Shown: positions 36,440 through 46,210 of the stretch, piece by piece
Layout of the letters: the number at the start of each line of letters is the position of its first letter
How positions within the stretch are numbered: the stretch's first letter is position 1
Source of the DNA: Torreya grandis
Lineage: Eukaryota > Streptophyta > Pinopsida > Cupressales > Taxaceae
Assembly (NCBI GenBank): GCA_037957365.1
Contig: JARHVA010000158.1
Location: 3,145,001-3,209,000, forward strand
DNA: 64,000 nt
Reading direction: 5' to 3'
The notes under the pieces: model-generated
The model's input: only the letters and a program-made list of their open reading frames with translations
Databases searched by the model: none
Told to the model about the DNA's origin: nothing
Position numbers and translations under genes: made by a program

Positions 36440-37110
36440 ATACAAAAACATTTCAAACATTCATGATGAGATACAAAAGATGTTGGATGCATGTATTATC
36501 TCTCCTATCCATCACTCTACTTGGGTTGCCAATATTGTGTCGGTCCATAAAAATAATGGTAAAATTCAAATTTGTGTTGATTTTAGGAATCTAAACCAAG
36601 TGTCCCTCAAGGGTAATCATCCTTTGCCTATTATGGATCAAATAATTCAATTTGTTATAGGATCAAAGATCATGCTTAATGTATATTCAAGGTATAACTA
36701 AGTTAAGGTTTCAGGTAAAGATCAACATAAGATAACCTTTATGATGCATTGGGGAACTTTTGCCTACATGAGAATGCCTTTTGGCCTTATCAGTACTGGA
36801 TCCACTTTTCAAAGGGCCATGGATTTGGATTTTCATGATCTTAAGAATCAGATCATAGTTGTCTATGTGGATTATCTAATGGTTTTCTCTAAAATATGTG
36901 AGGATCATTATGATCATTTAGTAAAGGTTTTTGAAAAATGTTAGATGCATGATATTTCATTGAATCCCAAGAAATTCATATATAGAGTGATTGAAGGAAA
37001 GCTTATGGGCCATATTATGTCAAGGAAAGGGACTAAAATCGATCCAAAAAGGGTTTAAGCCATTCAAAATGCTTCCCTTCCTACTAGTAAGTAATGAACT
37101 CAATCCTTTT
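36440..37110 (+). pseudogene. Reverse transcriptase remnant, element C
   Basis: The RT core is clear: MLDACIISPIHHSTWVANIV, ICVDFRNLNQVSLKGNHPLP, GTFAYMRMPFGLISTGSTFQ and ISLNPKKFIY then GKLMGHIMSRKGTKIDP. The active-site motif expected as Y-V/I/M/L-D-D reads YVDY (about 36,873), so the second catalytic Asp is gone. Stops occur at about 36,700, 36,942 and 37,057. The enzyme copied element RNA into DNA in cytoplasmic particles. It is not functional now. Confidence 0.85.
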
Positions 37111-37199
37111 TGAGTAAAGTGAATTTATTAAGAAGGTTCATACATGAATTTGTTGAGCTCACTAAACATATTTCCAGTATGATGAGAGGTGACTCTAAT

Positions 37200-37690
37200 T
37201 TTAAATGTATTAAGAAGGGAAAATAATCTTTTGAGGTGATCAAAACTTCTATGTCTAGAGAACCCACTCTAATTTACCTTGACTTTAATAAGGAGTTCAT
37301 TATTTATTGCTATGAGTTTGAGCATACCTTGTCTAAAATCTTGGTAAAAAATAATGATGGTGTTGAATCACCAATAGCCTTCAAGGGCTATGGTTTGAAG
37401 AGTCACAAACTTAAATACTCATCAAATCATGCATATGTAATAGTGAAGGCTGTTAAGTAGTTTAGGTACTACATTCTAAATTCCCACACTATTGTCTTGG
37501 TACCAGATCCAATGGTCAAATCCATCTTAACACAAAAAGAACTTGGTTAAAAATGATGAGGATGGTTATCAAAAGTCCAACTATTTTATTTGAACATCAG
37601 ACCTAGAAAACTAGTTTGAGGCCACAATTTATGCCAACTTATTGGTGAGAATAAGCTCGATGATACCATTGATGAAGCACACATCATGAT
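37200..37690 (+). pseudogene. RT-linked RNase H remnant, element C
   Basis: PTLIYLDFNKEFIIYCYEFE, SPIAFKGYGLKSHKLKYSS, HAYVIVKAVK then stop, FRYYILNSHTIVLVPDPMVK and, after frame loss, RPRKLV and KLDDTIDEAHI fit the gypsy RNase H and its tether to integrase. The first catalytic Asp (LDF) is kept. The TAG at 37,458 fits a CAG change. Confidence 0.8.
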
Positions 37691-37814
37691 TCATTAGGAA
37701 AAACACTTACAATTCTATTTTTTGGAACTATATATGAATGGTGATCCAATATAGTTCATTTTATTATATATGGGGAGTGTCCTGAAGAATTAAGTGCCAA
37801 AGAAAAAAGAACAA

Positions 37815-38992
37815 TAAATATGGGAGCTACAAGGTATGTCATATGGGAAAATAATCTTTTCAAAAGAGGTATTTATGGCATATTCCTATGATGCATTGAT
37901 AAGGAACAATAGAATAGGTTATTATAATATTTTCATAACAAGGCATGTGGTGATCACTTTTCATCACTCATCACAATGCATAGAATTCCTAGGGAAAATT
38001 ACTACTAGCCCATCCTCTTCAGGGATGCTTAGGAATGGGTGTATAAATGTGAAGCATGTCAATAAATTGTATGAAAACTAAATATTGCATCCTTACCTAT
38101 AAATACAATGGTAATTGAGGAGCCATTTCAATAGTGGGGCCTTGATTCCATAGGTGTGATAAATCCTCATTTTAGTTTAGGTCACATCCATGTCCTCATC
38201 GTAATAGATTACTTCAAAAAGTGGGTTGAGGCTATCCTAGTCAAGCGAACTACTTCTAAATTAGTGTGTAATTTCATTAAAGAGAATATCCTAGTTAGGT
38301 ATAGAGTTCCCTAGAATATAGTGACTAATAATGTGTCTAATTTTTATTCCTATGAGCTCTTTATTTTTTGTTATGGCTATAAGATTTCCTTATCTTATGC
38401 TTTAGATTACTACCCTCATGATAATGGTCAATCAAAATCAAGAAACAAAAATATAGGCATGATTATTTGCAAGATTATATATGAGAACCACAAAAAATGG
38501 CACAAAAATTTATACAATGTACTTTAGGCTGATTGCATCACTCCTAAGAGAACTATTGGTATGTATCCTTTTCAGCTAATGTATGGCACCGATGATTTAT
38601 TACCTATCTCATTAGAATTACTAGTTCCTGAATTGGCCAAAGTAATCAAAGATCAAAACTTTAGGGATTCATTGGATAAGAGGATCTTATAATTGAACAA
38701 GATAGAAGAAGAAATAATTATGGTAATTGATATGATTATAGAGCATCAATAGAAGGTGAAAGAAATTTTTGATAAAAAGGCATGGTAGAAGTATTTATCA
38801 GATTGGTGATTTTGTCCTTATATGGGATAACAAAGTGAACCCAAAGGTATTCATGGAAAGTTAGATTAACTATGGAAAGGTCCACTCAAGATTCATCATT
38901 TGTGTGGTGAAAACAAATATTATTTGGCCTACTTGGATGGAACCCATCTACCACTTCCTTATATCGGGAAATATCTAAATTTTTTTAAGTAG
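37815..38992 (+). pseudogene. Integrase remnant, element C
   Basis: Integrase inserts the DNA copy. The HHCC zinc region spans about 37,820-38,060 with frame shifts (ATRYVIWENNLF, then KACGDHFSS). The core follows: WGLDSIGVINPHFSLGHIHV, KKWVEAI, VTNNVSNFYS and YYPHDNGQSKSRNKN. The second catalytic Asp reads Asn (TNN) and the Glu of the GQ-x-E position is lost, so it is catalytically dead. The C-terminal LWKGPLKIHHLCGENKYYL and LDGTHLPLPYIGKYL close the polyprotein at TAG 38,990. ORFs 37,836-38,081 and 38,321-38,527 are pieces of it. Confidence 0.8.
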
Positions 38993-39336
38993 TAGAGACT
39001 GGTTCTTGTTAGTCATTGGTTAGCCCTAGTATTTTGATTATGTTTTCATTTCTACTCTTTGATTTTTATTTTTTCTTTCTATCTATTTTATATTATTTAT
39101 TCCTTTATGATATTTTTCCTAAGAAAGGTTCTAATTCATAAAATATTTGTATTCCAATGGACATTTAAGCTAATATTTGAAACCTATAAATTATAGATTC
39201 CATCCTTGCATTCATCAAATACAGGTCCCTAATTGGAGCCAACTACTATCCCCAAATTTCATCAACTTGTGAAATTTGGATTACCCCATTCAAATTTTCT
39301 TGGAATTCAAGTTAAAAGAGGGAAATTTGAAAAGGG
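38993..39336 (+). other. 3' UTR and polypurine tract of element C
   Basis: About 340 bases separate the pol stop from the LTR. The last 23 bases are purine-rich (AAAAGAGGGAAATTTG, then AAAAGGG), the primer for plus-strand synthesis, ending exactly at LTR TG 39,337. The palindromic segment CCAAATTTCA-TGTGAAATTTGG lies at about 39,255. Confidence 0.7.
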
Positions 39337-39394
39337 TGTGTTGTTAAAACATTAGCCATTTATTTTAAAATTTGAAGTTAGGATTAAAAGACTA

Positions 39395-39541
39395 CATTAC
39401 AGTCATTAGAACCTGATGACTATAATGCAGTCATCAAAATTTGATGACTCTGATGCAATTGTCAGAATATGATGACTATGATGTAGTCATTTAAACCTAA
39501 TTAATATGATGTATTTATTAGAACTTAATGACTAAAATGTC
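39395..39541. repeat. Palindromic tandem repeats in LTR U3
   Basis: Five decayed units of about 28 bases, each with an AGTCAT-type and a TGATGACT-type half-site (ACAGTCATTAGAACCTGATG, then ATGCAGTCATC and so on). Homologous to 18,694-18,790. Confidence 0.75.
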
Positions 39542-40217
39542 ATACCCTCACCCCAAATCAACTTTCCTTAATGAAATATGAGTCTTGTGCATGTGGGGAT
39601 ATCTTTGACCCCCACTACTTAATCACTTTTCCTCTATTCATTTCTTACCATCCAAACTCTTGATTTTGGAGATTTTTACCAAATTTATTATATCATAATG
39701 GTTTGGGCTTGTCCCTTGGAATTTAGATATTATTTTCCTTAAGTTGTTATCTAAGTTTATTTATAGTGGACACCCCTAAGGTTTAGAATGGTTGTTAGAG
39801 GTTTATCCTTTAGGTTTTACTTTTTATTCTAGTTGTTGTTTTTGATTTTTCCATACTTTGTAGCCACTTACTATTGTCATTGGTATATACTACCTTATCA
39901 GATTTTATCCCACACTTTGGAACCTTACACCCTTACTCTTCAAATGAGATATTTATCTCTCCTCCCTACATTATAATATCTAGACTACATTGTAGCCCCA
40001 AAACTCTGATGTCAGAGTTCCTATACTATACTACAATCCTAAAATCTTGATGATAGAATTATTTGATTACATTGTAGTCCCAAAAAATCAATACTAAAAT
40101 TATATGATTGCATCATAGTTCCTTTCTATTGCCTCCCCCCTCCACATCTCCTTTCCCATTCCCATTCACACCCTAATTCCAAACTTAATGCTTCCCTATA
40201 CTTATAACAAATAATAG

Positions 40218-40930
40218 ATGTCTAAAACACCTAAGAAAAAGGGGAAAATAAAAAGTAGGTGAGATAAAGTACCTATTTCAATGAGTTATTCCTCTACCAA
40301 ACATTGATTTTGATTTATACATGGTCACAAACATTGAATTGGGTCACATTGACATGGTTGACTTTTGGAATAGAGTGAACACACCCATTAAGAATGATTA
40401 TGCATAGAGTATTTATGGTGATGGGTTACCTCAAGTTACCACTTTTCCAATTTTTGTGTAGTGTCCAAAATTGGTTATGACCTTGGCAAGTAATTATGAC
40501 AAATAAAATAGGAAACATGGGGAGAGACATCAAAGAGTGGTTAAAAAAGCTTCTTGAGAAAGGGAATAAGTCAATAGCCTTGGTTTTTAATGTTTATGCT
40601 TCGTTTGATGAGGAAATTAAATATGCTTACATGAATGAGGATGTTTATAGAAAATAATTAAATATGATGAAACATTAGTTGCCTATGTTTGAATCCCTTT
40701 CTAGAATGGATGAGGAGAGTTTAATTAGCGAAGGGGCCTTGACTAAAGAAGATCAAGTAGAATTTTAGTGATTAATAAAAATTATAATCAAGATGATAGA
40801 ATAATCCTTATGTAAGTTTAAAGAGTTATGAGTTTTATTAGCTAATCTTTCATGTGATATCCAAGAGATAATAAAAAAATCTCTAGTGTTCACTCCTTGT
40901 AAAAGGAGGAAAGGTGAATCTTGTTAAAAA
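40218..40930 (+). pseudogene. Unassigned ORF embedded in the C/D LTR
   Basis: Starting at MSKTPKKKGKIKSR (basic, 40,218) and continuing through frame changes: VDFWNRVNTPIKNDYA, SIYGDGLPQVTTFPIFV, CPKLVMTLASNYD, then LVFNVYASFDEEIKYAYMN, LPMFESLSRMDEESLI, EGALTKEDQVEF, LLANLSCDIQEIIKK and SLVFTPCKRRKGESC, ending at about 40,925. The stops inside (mostly TAG) are compatible with single changes from CAG or TGG. A protein of about 235 residues is implied, basic at both ends. I recognise no family. It lies upstream of the TATA box, so it would be in U3 if the LTR limits are right. Otherwise it could be an extra ORF ahead of gag, as known in Ogre elements. Confidence 0.4.
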
Positions 40931-41404
40931 CATACAAGGAGAGTAAACTGATCCATACTTTACATTTTACTTCAAATCAATTCAAAAGTTCATGAATTAT
41001 CTAAATTATTTTGATATACTAGATAAGGATTTGAAAACACTCAAAATAATTCCTCAATAGATGATAAATATTCAAGTGGAGGCCAAGATTCCCTATCAAC
41101 ACTCTAAAGGCCTAGATCATGAGAAGGTTGAGAGGATATTAAAATGAATATGAGGATAAATTTCAAAAATTCATGAATAAGCAAATATTCACAAGTCAAT
41201 ATGAATAATAGGAAGAGCAAGTGCCAAAGGAGACACCCTAATTTATATCTCAAAAGTGCATTTTATTGTGACCTTTTTACTAGGTTGAGGGCTGCATTTT
41301 GGTTTGAAGTCTTTTGTAGTTTTGTATGCGGTTTGAACGAGTCAACAAGTACCTTGAAATGTGAAACTAATTCTATTTTTACAATTTGTTTCCAAATTTT
41401 TAGA

Positions 41405-41560
41405 GGTATAATTTAATATAAATAGGAGGCTTGTATGCCTATCTATGGGATATCAATTTTTGTAATACTTTTATAAGGAAAGAACATTTGAAAGGAAAGA
41501 GGTGTGGAAATAACTTGTGTCTTTCTAAAAATCAATAAAAACTAAGTTTTTGTAGGAATT
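41405..41560 (+). promoter_or_regulatory. LTR core promoter and poly(A) region
   Basis: TATAAATAG at 41,417 is followed about 115 bases later by AATAAAA. This spacing is the usual U3/R/U5 plan, with transcription start inside R. Confidence 0.5.
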
Positions 41561-41939
41561 TTTTCTTATCCTTGGTTATAAATGAATACTCTTATGTTCA
41601 CTTATCCATGTTATTAATCTTTTCAATCATTCCATAATAAAATATCTTAGTTGACAATAAATTTATTTTGTGTTAGTGAATGTGATACTTAGGTGAAATA
41701 TGCTTTTCTCAACTATTCATGTTCTTTCTTATTATTCTTAGGATAAATTTTACTACTTTATCATATCTATTTTCTCTATCATGTTTTATTTTTCACACAT
41801 GTAAAACCCCCTAAAATAATTTATTATGCATATTTGTAAATATTCTAGGTTTGTGTTTTTCTTTTCTTGTTATTAAAGGTAGTTTTTCTTACAAATAGAA
41901 TAGGGACTCTATCCCCATCATATTATTGAGTGAAACATG

Positions 41940-43440
41940 CGTGTTGAATGTGTTATACATTTTTTACAACCAAAAGAGGAACATAAAAAAACTTTGAAAG
42001 ATGCCATAATAAAAACTTAGATCCAACATGAGGATATGTCTTGCCGATTATTCCCTTATACCTTAGATGAAATGAGTTATGGTTGGTACCTTGGTTTACT
42101 AGATGGGTCCATTACATCTTGAAATAATCTTAAGAATGTATTTTTCAATAACTTTAGAGTGAAAATTGACCCTGTAATATTATATCCTTAGTTTTTAGCT
42201 ACCCATAAAGAACTGAATGAGCCCATGAGTATATTAAATACTCAGTTTAACAAATTGTGTAAGAGTTTGAAAAACTCCTATACATAAACAAAACCTACTG
42301 CTCTTTAGATTTATTTAATAGATCTAAATCTAATTTCTTATATGTTTTTAAAAAGGAATATAGTAGCTCTTGCATCTTTATATCTAACATATAATAAGGC
42401 CATCAATGTTGAACAACAAATGATGCCACAAGGATATGGTGATAGTCATTTGCATTCATTAGGACAATTGGGTGCCTAAAATTAAATTATAATGGTTAAT
42501 CAATAAATTATACAAAACATCCCACCAATGAACCCAATTATAGGTGTTGTGTATCCAATCCAAAACTAGGTATATAATCCAACACCTTTGAGTTATATGC
42601 ATTTGAATTAGAAAATGCCTTTGACTCATAACATACATTTGAATCATATGTTACCTCTATGGAATTTCCATCAAATCGTTCCCATATCCTAAAATAGCAT
42701 TCCCATTACACATTATGAAAATGGTCATATTGGTTTAATTAATAATCAAAAAGTTGGACCAACCTTTTTAAAAAATCAAACCCCTTCCAACATTATTTAG
42801 AATCAAATTATGCCTATTATTCCTAAATTTTTGAATGATACAACCCCTATAATTAGTGAAAATCTACAAATAGGAAATAATAAAAATTCAAATTTGGGCC
42901 CAAAAATAGGAAATCTACAACATATGGTCAAGATGCTAACCAATGACATGGTTGACTTATGAAGACAAGTGACTAAACATAAAAATAAATAAATGAATAA
43001 ACCCAAGAATAAAAACTTTAGTTTCCATTGAACTAATCATCAAATAAATACTAGAATTAATAATGGAGGTGTGCCCACTCCCTTTGATAATGCCAACAAG
43101 ACCAATAAAAATGCTGGGAACTTGGTAAATTTAAAAGATTTGATGTTGCCAACTTGGTGTAGATTACATAATATAAAAGCACATGATGAAACTAATTTAT
43201 ATGAAGTTAAAATATCTTCAAACATTTTATAAAAATAAATGGATAACCTAGAGATAATGCCTACACCTGAAAATAATCTAAATCGAACTGGAAGAAATCC
43301 ATGCACTACCTTAGTTTTAGAAACTTATGAATTCTAAAATTAAAGTGACAATAAACTTGAGGAAAATTTAGATGAAGTTTGAGAATTCTAACGGTATAAA
43401 AAGAGAAATAATTACATATTGAGGAGTAAAGCACAAATGT
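41940..43440 (+). pseudogene. Gag remnant of Tat-like element D
   Basis: The capsid block EMSYGWYLGLLDGSITS at 42,069, NNLKNVFFNNFRVKIDPVIL, FLATHKELNEPMSILNTQFN and YLIDLNLISYMFLKRN then INVEQQMMPQGYG form a clear gypsy gag domain. A Pro/Asn/Tyr-rich linker follows. WCRLHNIKAHDE (43,153) is a decayed C-x2-H-x4-H zinc-binding motif. NYILRSKAQMSFTTSTPL (about 43,410) matches the basic segment ahead of protease. The frame has many stops. Minus-strand ORFs here are shadows. Confidence 0.75.
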
Positions 43441-43779
43441 CTTTTACAACCTCCACTCCTCTAAAGATCACTCAGGTTCAACTTGATGAAATTTCTAGCA
43501 ATATTTTTTTCCACCTAAAGGATCTATAATATCATCACAATAAAAAACTCATGTAATACTTCCATAAAAAAATAAACCTTTTGAATAATTTTTTTTGGAT
43601 ACAACATTGTTGAAGACTTAAATAAAACCTAAACTAAGATATCAATGTTTGAATTGCTCCAAATATCAGATCAAAAAGATTTATTATTAGAGACATTGCC
43701 TGCTCCAAAAGGAAAAGAAATTAGTAGAGTAGTTAATTCTAATGTTTCAATTTATAAATAAAATAATAAAACTCCTCAA

Positions 43780-44110
43780 TTTTTCCTAATAATTCAAAAT
43801 TTTAGTAAAAAATTACACAATTATTTGGTGGATTTAGGTTCCTCAGGTAACATGATGTCATTTTTAATATGTCAAAAGTTGGTATTGACTTCTACTTAAT
43901 CAAACCAAAAATTAGTCCAACTGGACAAAACTAAAGTTAAGGTGATTGGGTAATGGAATCACATTCACATTCAATTGGCCCTAGATCCCAAAATTTAACA
44001 ATTTATTAATATTAAGTATGGTCTGCTACTTAGTAGAGACAAGTTCCAAAAATTAAATGGATATATGGTGACTGATTTGTCTCACATGTGATTCTCATAG
44101 TGTGGTTACC
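43780..44110 (+). pseudogene. Protease remnant, element D
   Basis: NYLVDLGSSGNMM at 43,819 aligns with the aspartic protease active site (first Asp and Gly kept, Ser replaced by Leu). YGLLLSRDKFQKLNGYMVTD with DLSH (44,015-44,090) is the C-terminal half, with the LL-x-RD motif typical of plant gypsy proteases. Confidence 0.7.
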
Positions 44111-44749
44111 TAATCAGATCAATATTGAACAAGAGTTAAAAATGATACATTTAATCATGGAATATAACAATACCACTAAGATCTTGTATACATAATCAAA
44201 ACTCATAGTCTATAGAATGAGAAGTAGAATGAGCACTGAAGAAATCATATTTTTTGTAATTGCTTCAGCAATTTAACATGAGGTAATAATAAGAAATTGT
44301 GATCATCTTGGTAATATAATGACTATTCCATACAAGGTGACTTGTGAAAATATGAACTTCAATATGTTGTCTATGCAAAATAAAGCCAAAAAGTTAAGAA
44401 ATCAAGTCAATGATGGAATTAGAAATCTAGAACAACATGCAAAATATAATTGTCCAACGTCCCTCTTAAGATTATGAATGGTAAAAACAAAAATGGGCAA
44501 CCTTGAACATGGTTTCTAGATAAATATTATAATTCAATAAAAACTAATAAGGAAATGAATAAAAGAATCAAAGGATCATGTTCAAATGAAAAACAAAGCA
44601 TATGCTCCCTTGATGTTAGAAAGAAGAAGAATGAAGGTGACATTTCAGAAATGCCCCTGCCACAAATTTAGTGATTAAAAAAAAGAATATTTTGGGGAAT
44701 TCAAAATTTCATTAAATCTAAATAAGGTCATGGTGTTAGAATCAAGCTC

Positions 44750-45070
44750 ATACATCCAAGAGGAAAATTCTATTTGGCTACATTTAGGTTGTAATTTACT
44801 TATACAATTAATGTAGCTAAGTTTGAAGCATGAATTCATGGACTTTGATTTAAAATAAAAATGATAGTCAAATATCTGAAGGTACCAGGAGATTCAAAAT
44901 TAGTGGTTAAAAAAATAAAAAATTAGTATGCTTACAATGATAGATACTTGTCAAAGCATGGAACCTAATAGAATATTTTGATGCATATAATATACAAGTT
45001 ATTCCTCATAGAGTAAATCATATAATTGATGCTCTAAAAAAATTTACAAGTACATTGGAGCTATTACTGA
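44750..45070 (+). pseudogene. RNase H-like domain before RT, element D
   Basis: Broken frames give TINVAKFEAW (catalytic Glu region), KYLKVPGDSKLVVKKIKN (Asp motif), YLSKHGT and VIPHRVNHIIDALKKF (final Asp). The order protease, RNase H-like, RT is the same as in element C. Confidence 0.55.
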
Positions 45071-45251
45071 CTCTAAGTTAAAGAGGTTTTCTATAGTGTT
45101 CATCTCTACTCCCATTCTAGACAATGTCATAAATTTCTAGATATTCAATTATGATCAACATATAATTGATTTCATCACAAATTCATATGTATTTTAATCA
45201 TAACATATAAACAAAGCCAATAGAGATGATTTTGAGCAAAAATAATATGAC

Positions 45252-46210
45252 ATGATAAATATGAAGACAAACAACATACTGAAAGGTATGGTTTCATTAG
45301 AAAGAATATTTGACATAGAATATCAAGGTGAAAATGAAAATACAACTCCTTTTAAAGGTATGTTACAAAAGCCTTGTAATATTGAAAATGTAGATGGCCA
45401 AAAGAATGTTATTTTAGGCATAACATGCACTGAAATAGAGAATCAAGTAATTAAACAAGAACTAAAAGATTATAGAGACACCATAGCTTTGAGTTATGAA
45501 GATCTAAAAGTATATAACACCTCAATCCTCACTCATAATATTCTTATCAAACCGAGGGTCAAGCCTTTTCGTTAGATACAAAGGCCTATGAATCCTTTGA
45601 TGGAAGATTTAATTTTTAAGTGCATAAATTATTTTCAATGAAGATCATTTTTCTAGGCACTCCATGTGGGTTGTAAACCTTGTTCTAGTTCAAACTAAAA
45701 ATGGAGAAATATGACTATTTTTAGACTTTAGAAATTTGAACAAAGCTTCAGAGAAAGATAATTACCCACTACCATCACTAGATGAAGTATTGAAAATAGT
45801 GAATGGTTCATAAATGATGTCATTCTTAGATGATTCTAGTTATAATCAACTAATGATGAATTATGATGACTGAATCAAAACAACCTTCAAAACAAAATGG
45901 GGAACATTTTCATATAAGAGAATGCATGTTACTTTTCAGTGTGCTATGGACATTACATTTAAATACTTAATCAATAAGTGAATTTTTATCTATATGGATG
46001 ATATTACAGTATATTATAATAAATGAGAAGACCATGTAAAAGACTTGAGAAAAGTGCTATAAAGATGTAGAGAACATGGTATCTCTTTGGATCCAAAAAA
46101 GTGCATATTGGGGTTATGAAAGGAAAACTGTTGGGCCATGTTATTTCCAAAAAGGGCATACTAATAGATCTAGATATAGTGGAAATAATTCTCAAAATTA
46201 TTTTTCCTAA
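45252..46210 (+). pseudogene. Pre-RT linker and reverse transcriptase, element D, truncated
   Basis: The open stretch 45,252-45,575 is the linker: QELKDYRDTIALSYEDLKVY, then ILIKPRVKPFR, typical directly before RT. RT follows with MWVVNLVLVQTKNGEI, FRNLNKASEKDNYPLPSLDE, KTTFKTKWGTFSYKRM, IYMDDITVYYN (YMDD kept at about 45,990) and EHGISLDPKKC then KLLGHVISKKGILID. Homology stops at IIFPN near 46,210. RNase H, integrase and 3' LTR are missing. Part of the finger domain around 45,900 is deleted (WGTFSYKRM runs almost straight to FQCAMDI). Confidence 0.8.

Larger units (their letters stand above)
39337..41875 (+). mobile_element. LTR between elements C and D (about 2.5 kb)
   Basis: It starts TGTGTTGTTAAAAC just after the PPT of element C. 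It has palindromic repeats at 39,395-39,540, a TATA box (TATAAATAG) at 41,417, a poly(A) signal (AATAAAA) at about 41,534, and ends near 41,875 (TA in place of CA). A decayed primer-site-like sequence (AGTTTTT..TAGGGAC) follows. It can therefore serve both as 3' LTR of C and 5' LTR of D. Its start matches the fragment at 18,636. The end is placed by layout only. Confidence 0.5.

Noticed and set aside
43040..43306. 88-codon minus-strand ORF
   Set aside because: Shadow of the gag-protease linker of element D, which is supported on the plus strand.
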